NCBI GenBank assembly: GCA_038040485.1
Contig: JBBPIE010000006.1
Location: 203,126 to 267,125 of the forward strand
Direction of reading: 5' to 3'
Length of the DNA stretch: 64,000 nt
DNA from: Onstottus_B arcticum
GTDB taxonomy: Bacteria; Acidobacteriota; Blastocatellia; UBA7656
The notes beneath the pieces are model-generated. The model was not told the origin of the DNA, ran no database searches, and worked only from the letters and a program-made list of their open reading frames with translations. Position 1 is the first letter of the stretch. The number at the start of each line of letters is the position of its first letter. Positions 25,311 through 33,338 of the stretch are shown in pieces. The position numbers and the translations under genes are program-made.

Positions 25311-25537
25311 GGCAGAATCCGGCCTCGCCTCCCGAGCGCGAGGAAGATTGCAAGCGGAGGAATTTCACACAAAGGTTCGACTCGTGGGCATCGGCTAAAA
25401 GGCGAGGTTCGAAGGGGCGGCAGAAGTGATACGTGCGCGGCGACGGGGAGACGTGGCGGCGAATCACAGACACATGGCTGCTGCCGCCCCTCCGAACCTT
25501 GCCCGGTGAACTTTAGTATTCGCGAGCCCGTCGTTCC

Positions 25538-27684
25538 GTGTTATCAAAGCGAGCAGTGCTTGAAAGGAAGGCAGCGCTGAGCAGCAAGCTGGCAAACGAG
25601 CTGGTCAACTCCGAAACCGCGGTCTCGTTTCTGGACGCGCATCGCGGGGTCGTGAGTTGGCGGAGCTTTGCCGCGCTCAAACGCGAAGTGGATCGGCTCG
25701 TGCACAGCGATCTGAACGCGGCTTCGAAGCTGGCGGATCGCGTCGAGCAACTTGCGAAACTCACTAAGGATCCGGCGTCGGTAGCTTTTGCCGCGGCCAG
25801 CCGCGCGCGCGTGCTTCATTTGCTGGGGCGGCACGCGGACGCCAACGTCTTCTATGAGCGAGCGGTCAAAGCCTTACGCAAGTCACGTCTGAGCGAAGAA
25901 GCGGCCATCGTTCGAAAGCAGCAGGTCGACGCGCTGACACACATGGGCCGCTATCGCGACGCGCTCCGAGCCGCTCAGGAGTCCCGCCGCGTGCTCGCGC
26001 CGCGAGACTCCGTCCAGCTCGCTCAGCTCGAAGCCAACGTTGGCAACATCTACTACCTGCTGGGCCGCTACAAGAAAGCGCTCGAGCATTACGATCGCGC
26101 GCGCGAAGTGCTGGCTGTGCGCGGTGACCGCAAGATGCTTGCCCTGGTCGATACGTCGCGGCGCTTGCAAGTTTCCGTCGCGCAGTGGAGACAGTCGAGC
26201 GGATGCGAGGCGGGATCGCCGCCGATCAGTTCAAAGCAACCTTTCTAGGCGACAAGGTCGAGGTCTACGAGGACACGATCGCTGCGTGTCTGGATGTGGG
26301 AGGCAGCGAATTGATCGAAGAAGCCTTTGCGCTGGTCGAGTCTTCTAAGTCGCGTGCGCTTGCCGACATGGTTGCCCGATACCTGCGCGAACCTGATCCG
26401 CGCGCGCAAGCCGCGGACGGAGCATCGCGTGCCCGGCTGTTGAAGCTGATCGAAGACCTGAACTGGTACAGCTCACACGCAAACCTCGAAGACGAACGAG
26501 GCGGGCAGCGAAGGGTGCGCGCCGCCGATCGTTACAGCCGCGAAGTGCTGCGATGCGAACGGCAAATCACCGATCTGTTCCGCTCCGTTGAAGCGAGCGC
26601 CTCGGGGCTTGACGATCTGCAACGCACAGCGGCGATCACGGTCTCGGAGCTTCGCGCCGCGCTCGAGTCGGGCGAGATAGTCATCGAGTATTTCATCGTG
26701 TCCGCTCAACTGTCGGCGTTTGTTGTAACACGCGACGGGATCGAGGTCGCGCGCAACATCGCGTCGGTGGCCGCGGTCGAGAGGGAGCTTGCAGGGCTCA
26801 GGTTTCAAATGGAGAAGTTCAACTTTGGGCGCGAGTATGCGGAACAGCATTTCGATCAGCTCAACGGCGGCGCGACTCAGTACCTGGCGCGTCTCTATCA
26901 GAGCCTGATCTCGCCGATCGAGCGTCTGCTGACAGGCAAACGGTTGATTGTGATCCCGCACGGCGCGGTTCACTATGTTCCGTTTCACGCGTTGCTCAAC
27001 CGGCGAGGCTACCTTGTCGATCAATTCGAAATCTCGTACGCGCCAAGCGCGACGGTGCTGAGGCTCTGCCGCCGAAAGAGCCAGCAAAACGGATCGGCCT
27101 TCAAGCGTGGCTCTGCACGCCGGAAAGACATGGTCGCGCTTGGACTCGCCGGCGCCGACACGCCGAGCATAGCCGAAGAGATCGAAACGCTGGAGGCGCT
27201 GTTTCCAAACGCGGTTACGTTGACCGGCAATCAGGCAACGCGCGCGAACCTGCTCAAAGCTGCGCCCGGAGCCCGCTTTCTGCACCTTGCTTCACACGGT
27301 TACTTCACGCGTGACAATCCGATGTTTTCATTTCTGAAGCTTGCGGATTCGCGATTGAACTTTTACAGCTTGCTTGACTTGAAGCTCAACGCCGAGTTGG
27401 TGACGCTGTCGGCGTGCCACACTGGCGTCAATAAGGTTTTTCCGGGAGATGAGCTTCACGGGTTGATGCGGGGGTTCCTACATGCGGGCGCGCCGTCACT
27501 GGTCGCGAGCCTGTGGGCGACAAGCGATGCTTCGACAGCCCATCTCATGAAGGAGATGTATGGGCAGATTCGCGCCGGGGCTTCCAAGCGCGCGGCGCTA
27601 CGCGCGGCCCAGATTGCGATCAAGAACGAATACGGTCACCCGTACTATTGGGCGCCGTTCATCTTGATGGGAAGTCCAAACTGA
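25538..27684 (+). pseudogene. TPR-CHAT protease gene with internal deletion and frame break
   Basis: The first frame (25538-26248) encodes TPR helices up to about LAVRGDRKMLALVDTS. The second frame, open from 26128, continues with YVAALASFRRAVETVERMRG and a complete CHAT (caspase-like) domain to 27684. The catalytic pair is visible: His in FLHLASHGYF and Cys in VTLSACHTGVNKV. Relatives known to me have a much longer TPR array between these points, so a large in-gene deletion with a frame change near 26150 is inferred. As it stands only fragments can be made, although the CHAT frame could start at GTG 26185 (499 residues) and might still be active. CHAT proteins cut partner proteins, and the TPR array normally senses the trigger. 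Confidence 0.75.
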
Positions 27685-27704
27685 AGCCGACGCCCCCTGG
27701 GAGC

Positions 27705-27721
27705 GCAGGCGTCCCGCCTGC
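27705..27721. repeat. Small GC-rich hairpin
   Basis: GCAGGCG-TCC-CGCCTGC forms a perfect 7-base stem with a 3-base loop between the CHAT and subtilisin genes. The surrounding GGGAGCGCAGGCGTCCCGCC string is a type of intergenic hairpin often dispersed in bacterial genomes. No T-run follows, so it is not a clear terminator. Confidence 0.6.
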
Positions 27722-27790
27722 ATCCCCGAGTTCAGCGGGTATCCGAACTGACGCACCGGCTGGATGACAGACCTGACGAGGTCATTGTTT

Positions 27791-29801
27791 ATGAGACTAG
27801 CGAGATTAGTTTTTCTTATAACGCTCATCGCGGCGCTTCCGTGCTTTGTGTTTTCGTTCGACGCAGGCGCTCAAGCCAACGAGGCAGCGAGGCTGTTTCA
27901 AAAGCGCGAGGTTGTAGTCGAGCTTAGGCCGGGCGCGTCCATCGAAGACGTCAACGAGAGGAGACGCACTTCTACTATCCACCCAAGTCTACGGAACGAA
28001 CTTCTACCGCTTGCAAGTGCCGGCAGGCAAGACGGCAACCAAGTGGCAAAAGAAGCTTGCAAAGGACCCGGACGTGCTGAGCGCCGAGTTGAATCCGGTT
28101 GTCACAAACCCGTCGTTATTCGTGCGGGCGACTGTCAGCTTCCCGGATGGCTTTGCAACAACCGGGTTGACGGTTGCCGACTTCAACGCTCAACAACGCC
28201 TGTTCGAGCTGTTGAAGCTTGAAGAAGTGAATCTGCGTTCGCGCGGCGCCGGTGTGCTGGTCGCCGTGATTGACAGCGGCGTGGATCGCACGCACCCGGC
28301 GCTCGGCGGAAATCTGTGGACAAATCCCGCTGAACAGCCCGACGGCATCGACAACGACGGAGACGGGCTGATCGACGACATCGCCGGTTGGAACTTTGTC
28401 GACGGCAACAACGATCCTGGCGAGACGGCGGGCGATCCGAGGACGACGGTCGCCGGTCACGGGACTTTTATTGCGGGACTGATCCTTGCGCTTGCGCCCG
28501 ATTGCAAAATCATGCCGATTCGCGCTTTTCCGCCGAGCGGAATGAGTGATGCCTTTACGATCGCGTCCGCAGTCAAGTACGCAGCCGATCACGGAGCAAA
28601 CGTGATCAACTTGAGTCTCGGATCGTCCGAGCCGTCCGACCTTCTCGGGAGCGCGATTCTCGATGCGCGGCAGCGAGGGATTACGGTCGCGGCAGCCGTT
28701 GGCAACGACGACAGCGAGGCCGATCCGCAGTTCCCGTCAACTCTTGCCGAAGTCATCGCGACAGCGGCGATCGACCTCAGCAGTCACAAAGCATTCTTTT
28801 CCAACTTCGGCGGGCACGTTGACGTGAGCGCGCCGGGCGTCTCGCTGATCAGCGCTTACCCTGGCGAAGGCGGCTACGCTCGCTGGAGCGGGACTTCGTT
28901 CGCCGCGCCGTTTGCCGCCGGGGCAGCCGCGCTTTTGATCGCAGCCGATCCTCGGCTTCCGGATGTGAAGAGCGTAATCGAAGGCACTGCGATCAACATC
29001 GACGATCTGAACCCGGGGCTTGCGGGAAAACTTGGCACGGGCCGAATCGATCCGCTGGCGGCGCTCCAGAGCTTGAACTCGGGCGCGGCCACGCGACCGG
29101 CGTTGGACGTTCACTCGGAGGTTGATCTATCGCGCGGTCCCGCAGCCGGAGATGCGTTCGGCAACGCTTCTATCACTGTTGCCGGCTTGACCCAGAAGTT
29201 CACGTTTGCGGCTTACAGGCTCGCCGTTCGAACCGACTACGCCCTGGTCGTGGATGGAAACGTGGTGGCTTCGGACGCGTCGGCAAGCCTGGGCAGTCTG
29301 AGGCTAGTCTTCTCGACGGAAGCGGGCCGGTTGCCGCTCGCCGGTCCGCTCAACCCGGTGACGAAGATTCGTCACGTGGAGTTGCGCGACGCGCATGGGC
29401 GAGTCGTGCTGGAGGGTCGCTTCGCTGAGGACGTGACGAGTCCACCGGCCGGGTTTGTCGAGCGCGACACGCGGCTCGCGGCGCCGGTACCGTTTTCCAC
29501 AGCCGCCGGTCATTCAACGGTTAGGATCGAAGCGGTTAACGCCAACGCCCGCCGCGAACACCTGAGCATCGAAGCCGAGGGGTTGATTCCCGGCGCGCAG
29601 TACCGGTTCGTCGTCGATGGTGTAAGCATCGGGACGGCTGTGGCGAGGTCCGGGTTTGTGCGTGTTCACTTGACGAGCGATGGATCAAGCGGGCAACTGC
29701 TTCCGCCGATACTCAGGCCAGTGATCAACATCAAGCGTGTCGAGGTGCTGGACGCGAATGGGTTGTTAGTCTTGCAAGGGGACTTCGCCGCCGGCAAGTG
29801 A
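27791..29801 (+). pseudogene. Secreted S8 (subtilisin) peptidase gene with a single-base frameshift
   Basis: ATG 27791 begins MRLARLVFLITLIAALPCFV, a clear signal peptide, followed by a propeptide (KREVVVELRPGASIEDVNER). Around 27982-27984 the frame shifts: removing one C from the CCC run gives a smooth join, TSTIHQVYGTNFYRLQVPAG. From about 28011 the frame is intact to 29801. The catalytic triad is complete: Asp in VAVIDSGVDRTHP, His in GHGTFIAG, and Ser in SGTSFAAP. A Ca-binding-like DNDGDGLIDD segment follows the Asp. The C-terminal part (about 350 onward) is made of beta domains. Whether the shift is real decay or a sequence error cannot be told here. Confidence 0.75.
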
Positions 29802-29861
29802 TTGAGAGTTGGCAGGCGGTCCAGTCGCAAACTCCGACGATCATCAATCTTGTAGACCACT

Positions 29862-30953
29862 CTATTGCTTCATAAGAAAGACATCATAGGCCCAACAGCT
29901 AGGATGTGTTCCATGTGCTAAAGTTACCTTAGCTCGATAGCGAAATAGATTTCCATACCGGTCCTGCCGTCTGGATTCTTTATAATCAAGGTCAATCGAC
30001 ACGACACCCTTTGACGCAAGTGAGTGTAGTTCGCTCGCGTCTGACACACCATCATGACTCACATCTTGCCACAGCCGTAGTAAGGCAAAGACGGCATCAT
30101 TTTGGTCAATCCTGCCGTCTCCATTACCGCCCTTTTCAGGCTTATCATATTCGGCCAAAGCGATAAAACCATTAGGGGAAGATGAGGCTGTCTGTGGAGT
30201 CAGGTTACCGAAGAGTTCTGTCCCATTATCTATTCGTCCGTTGTTATTCCTATCTAAAACCAGGAATGCATCATCCGAATTAGTCATCGTCCAGGAGACC
30301 CTGCCGCGTGGATTGCCTGTTGCGCCAAGGTCGAACCCCACACCATCGTCTGGGCTGGTAAGATCAAATCCATCCCCTTCGACGTCTATGATAATGGGTG
30401 TGTCGTATAGGCATTCACAATTCCTGTTGATCCAGTATCCCCCGTCAGCCTGGCAAAATGCCCTGTCCTGCGAGCTGCATCCGCCAATGGTGCCAGGGGA
30501 CTGGACATTAACGCTGACATTAGCAGTTAGAGGCATAATCACCGTAGCGCCTGTGGCACTATCAAGTCTTAATAGGAGAGTAACGGTACCGATATTACTA
30601 TTGCCTCCGTTAGTGGTCATCCTAAAAGTGAAAGCTGTTGTTTGACCGCCGCCGGCCAATATTTTCGTTTGTGTGCGCGCATCAACCGTATAGCCAACGC
30701 TGCCAGGATTGGAATAATCTAGAAAATCGACCTTTGCGGTGGCCGTATTGGGAACATCGGCAGTGGTTATGACTTGTACTGTGAATTGTATGGAATCATT
30801 ACTTGTATAAACGGACTGTTTATTCTGCGAGGTAGTCCCTAAAAATACGTTAGCAACAGGACGGCTATTCGCTAGAGGACTACTAGAAGGCAAAAGAACA
30901 CCGGTCGAGACCAATAAGGTGCTCAAAAGTGAAAGGCCAATATGCTTAGACAT
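29862..30953 (-). CDS. Secreted protein with calcium-loop (RTX-protein C-terminal type) domain
   Basis: The 363-residue protein starts MSKHIGLSLLSTLLVSTGVL, a signal peptide. An N-terminal beta-sandwich-like domain (about 35-155) precedes a Cys-containing linker (GGCSSQDRAFCQADGGYW...CECLYD). The C-terminal domain has the pattern seen at the end of many large RTX-type proteins: IIIDVEGDGFDLTSPDDGVG, FLVLDRNNNGRIDNGTELFG, GNGDGRIDQNDAVFALLRLW and DVSHDGVSDASELHSL, with several Asp/Asn calcium loops. Here the domain is stand-alone. The DNA is clearly more A/T-rich than its neighbours, suggesting recent transfer. Function unknown. It is convergent with the S8 gene. Confidence 0.8.
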   Translation of the reverse strand: MSKHIGLSLLSTLLVSTGVLLPSSSPLANSRPVANVFLGTTSQNKQSVYTSNDSIQFTVQVITTADVPNTATAKVDFLDYSNPGSVGYTVDARTQTKILAGGGQTTAFTFRMTTNGGNSNIGTVTLLLRLDSATGATVIMPLTANVSVNVQSPGTIGGCSSQDRAFCQADGGYWINRNCECLYDTPIIIDVEGDGFDLTSPDDGVGFDLGATGNPRGRVSWTMTNSDDAFLVLDRNNNGRIDNGTELFGNLTPQTASSSPNGFIALAEYDKPEKGGNGDGRIDQNDAVFALLRLWQDVSHDGVSDASELHSLASKGVVSIDLDYKESRRQDRYGNLFRYRAKVTLAHGTHPSCWAYDVFLMKQ

Positions 30954-31520
30954 TTCGAATCCTCCCCAAGGTTATATGGGATCAGTCCTACTGAATGCTC
31001 CCAGCCTACAGACTGCGACCCTGGCGAGCAACCGGGTGGCAACAGCGACACCCCCGCGCCTGATCACAGAAAAAAGTCTTCGAATCACAGCATTATCTCA
31101 GAAAGCGCGGATCGGGCATTTCGGTTTGACTTCGGATCGGGCGCGTTGATGTTAGGGCTTGCGTCCTTCGTGTGAACTCGATTGCGAGCGTAACGCCTCG
31201 TCAACTTTAGTCCACGTTTACTGAGACATTGTTTAGTGGCCACGCAGAGGCACGGCGGCTAAGGGAACTTGCGTCTCGTGGCTGCCCCCATTGTATAACA
31301 GGTTCTTCCTGATTTCACTCAAAAAAGCGGAACTCGTTACTCGGTTCTGTTTTGCTAGAGACAAGCTCGTACTGGGTTGCGCTTCGGCGTGATCCAGCAG
31401 CCCACTCGCAGTCGCCGGCGGCGACGGATTTGTTTACGCGCCAGCCTGCAAAGGAACCTTTCGCCACCGCCTGGTGTCAAACAAATCGAGCGTCTACCAT
31501 TCGGAATCGAGGCACCGGCT
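30954..31520. other. Non-coding stretch, no feature recognised
   Basis: About 570 bases between the divergent calcium-loop gene and exbD. No repeat, RNA fold or plausible gene was recognised. The promoters of both genes should lie here, but no convincing pair of boxes was found. Confidence 0.5.
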
Positions 31521-32069
31521 TTGACTGAAACTCACTCGCAAGATCATTCCGCGTCCGCTCCTCCCACTATCAACGTGACCCCACTCATCGACGTGTTGCT
31601 GGTTCTCCTGATCATCTTTATGGTGATCCAACCTCAGAGGGAAGCTAAACTGCCAGTGCGAGCGCCGGCCGCTGCCCCAATAGACACACCCGCATCGCCG
31701 GAGACTCTGATGTTGACGGTCACGAGTGGGTTTCAGCTCGCGTTGAACTCGAAGCCGCTCACACTTGATGAGCTCCTTCCGAAGCTCTCGGAGTTGATGG
31801 AGCACCGTCAGCTTGATGCGCGAACTCTTTTCATCAAAGCGCCACGGCTGGTTCAGTATGGTTCGGTTGTCTTACTGATCGATCTTGCGAAGGGAGCTGG
31901 CGTCACAACGGTTGGGTTGTCGGCGGATGAACCTTTGATGGGCTTGACCGGGGCTTCCCTCAATCCTGATACTCGATTCCTCGATCCTCAATCCTCAATC
32001 CTCAATCCTCGATCCTCAACCCTCAATCCTCAGTCCTTCTTGCCCAATCGAGGCGCGCGTCGACGATGA
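31521..32069 (+). CDS. exbD: ExbD/TolR family biopolymer transport protein
   Basis: A protein of about 182 residues of the ExbD/TolR family, which with ExbB/TolQ converts the proton gradient into force on outer-membrane receptors. The single membrane helix carries the signature INVTPLIDVLLVLLIIFMVI with the proton-coupling Asp. A periplasmic domain follows (LFIKAPRLVQYGSVVLLIDL). TTG at 31521 with GAGG 8 bases upstream is proposed as start; the frame is open from 31377. No exbB is adjacent. The last 30 residues (from about LNPDTRFLDPQSSILNP) are translated from a heptamer repeat that invaded the 3' end, and the stop overlaps the ribD gene on the other strand. Confidence 0.85.
   Translation: MTETHSQDHSASAPPTINVTPLIDVLLVLLIIFMVIQPQREAKLPVRAPAAAPIDTPASPETLMLTVTSGFQLALNSKPLTLDELLPKLSELMEHRQLDARTLFIKAPRLVQYGSVVLLIDLAKGAGVTTVGLSADEPLMGLTGASLNPDTRFLDPQSSILNPRSSTLNPQSFLPNRGARRR
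31960..32036. repeat. Heptamer tandem repeat (CTCAATC type)
   Basis: The 7-base unit CTCAATC/CTCGATC is repeated about ten times with small changes. It lies inside the 3' end of exbD, where it encodes a repetitive tail (LDPQSSILNPRSSTLNPQSF). No inverted partner was seen nearby, unlike the other heptamer sites. Confidence 0.85.
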
Positions 32070-32742
32070 TGTCAGGACCAAGTCTGCGCATTTTGAAACT
32101 CGAGAATACCAGCGCGTCTTTCAATCGATGGATCCTCAGGTCGCCGATTGCTTCGGTGCCGCGTCCGACTATCTTTGGCGCGATCGCTATGACCAACCTG
32201 TCGACCAACCTCGCGGCGAGGAGAGAAGTGACAGTTGCCGCGCCGCCTTCGACCAGCAGCGACTCGATCCCACGCCGGCCCAGGTGCTCGAGCGCTCGGG
32301 TGACATTCACGCCCATCCCGTCAGGCGCCGCATCGATCCTCAGGACTTCAGCGCCGAGGCTTTCAAGCTCAGCGGCACGAGCGGGATCGGCCGCGCCCGC
32401 AGTGATCACTAGTGTGTGACGCGCGGCTCCGTTTGCAAGCACGCGCGCCTCGGCAGGTAAACGCAGTTTGCTGTCGAGTACGACTCGCAGCGGGTCGCGC
32501 CCGCCCACAAGCCGGACCGTGAGGCGCGGGTCGTCTTTCAGAACGGTTCCGATCCCAACCATTATCGCGTCGTGTTCGCGGCGGAGCTTGTGCGCGAGCT
32601 TCAACGAGGAAGGGCCACTGATCCACTGCGAGTCGCCGCTTGCGGTGGCGATGCGGCCGTCAAGCGTTTGGGCGAACTTCACCGTCACAAACGGCATTCC
32701 GGTGGCCGAGTACTTCAGATGTGTTTCGTCGCTGGCTGTCAT
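32023..32742 (-). CDS. RibD C-terminal (dihydrofolate-reductase-like) reductase
   Basis: The 239-residue protein matches the reductase domain of RibD, which reduces the ribosylaminopyrimidine intermediate of riboflavin synthesis with NADPH. Visible motifs are FVTVKFAQTLDGRIATASGD with the following QWISG, DAIMVGIGTVLKDDPRLTVR, and SLLVEGGAATVTSLLAARLV near 160. The N-terminal zinc deaminase domain of full RibD is missing, so it works with a separate deaminase or is a RibD2-like reductase. Its 3' end overlaps exbD by 47 bases on the opposite strand. A heptamer repeat lies directly upstream. Confidence 0.88.
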   Translation of the reverse strand: MTASDETHLKYSATGMPFVTVKFAQTLDGRIATASGDSQWISGPSSLKLAHKLRREHDAIMVGIGTVLKDDPRLTVRLVGGRDPLRVVLDSKLRLPAEARVLANGAARHTLVITAGAADPARAAELESLGAEVLRIDAAPDGMGVNVTRALEHLGRRGIESLLVEGGAATVTSLLAARLVDRLVIAIAPKIVGRGTEAIGDLRIHRLKDALVFSSFKMRRLGPDIIVDARLDWARRTED

Positions 32743-32762
32743 TGATGAGATCTCAGTTTAGC

Positions 32763-32937
32763 AGAAGCCAGAGGCCAGAGGTCAGAGGTCAGAGGTCAGA
32801 GGTCAGAAGTCAGAAGTCAGAGGTCAGAAGTCAGAAGCCAGAGGTCAGAGGCCCAAAGTCAGAGGTCAGTGGTCAGCGGTTGCCGAGAGGGAGGCGTGAC
32901 TTCTGACTTCTGACCTCTGACCTCTGGCTTCTGGCCT
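32763..32937. repeat. Heptamer tandem repeat with inverted partner (CAGAGGT/CAGAAGT type)
   Basis: About sixteen copies of a 7-base unit (CAGAGGT, CAGAAGT and variants) fill 32763-32877. An inverted block of the same unit lies at 32897-32937 (GTGACTTCTGACTTCTGACC and on). The two could pair into a long hairpin. The site lies between the divergent ribD and queD genes, so it is not placed as a terminator. Confidence 0.92.
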
Positions 32938-32968
32938 TCCGCGTGCCCGAAAGCTAAGATTGAGCGCG

Positions 32969-33331
32969 ATGATCGTAGAGCTGGTCAAGGAATTCACGTT
33001 CGAGGCCGCGCATCGACTTCCGCAAGTTCCTCCCGATCACAAGTGCGCGCGCCTTCACGGCCACTCATTCCGCTGCGAAGTCGCGGTGCGCGGCGAGGTC
33101 GATCCGCGGACCGGATGGTTCATTGACTATGCCGAAATAGCCGAGGCCTTCGAACCTCTCAGGCTGAAGCTCGATCACTACTACTTGAACGAGATCGACG
33201 GGCTTGAGAACGCGACAAGTGAGAATGTTGCGAGTTGGGTGTGGGAAAGATTGAAAGGAAGACTGCGCGGACTTCACCGGATCACGATTCGCGAGACCTG
33301 CACCGCGCGGTGTGACTACTTCGGAGAGTGA
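32969..33331 (+). CDS. queD: 6-carboxy-5,6,7,8-tetrahydropterin synthase QueD
   Basis: The 120-residue enzyme makes 6-carboxytetrahydropterin from dihydroneopterin triphosphate in the pathway to queuosine and other 7-deazaguanines. Zinc ligands are visible in FEAAHRLP (His) and LHGHSF (two His), and the catalytic Cys is in DHKCARLHGH. The substrate-binding Glu is in TIRETCTARC near the C-terminus. ATG 32969 is chosen over TTG 32960 by family length. queE is 5 kb downstream on the same strand; queC and queF are not in the window. Confidence 0.95.
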   Translation: MIVELVKEFTFEAAHRLPQVPPDHKCARLHGHSFRCEVAVRGEVDPRTGWFIDYAEIAEAFEPLRLKLDHYYLNEIDGLENATSENVASWVWERLKGRLRGLHRITIRETCTARCDYFGE

Positions 33332-33338
33332 GACCGCT

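Noticed and set aside
27960..28010. Programmed frameshift in the S8 gene
   Set aside because: There is no slippery heptamer or downstream structure recognised, and the neighbouring CHAT gene is also broken, so decay or sequence error is more likely.
32763..32937. Possible CRISPR array
   Set aside because: The repeat unit is 7 bases with no spacers and has an inverted partner. No cas genes are present.
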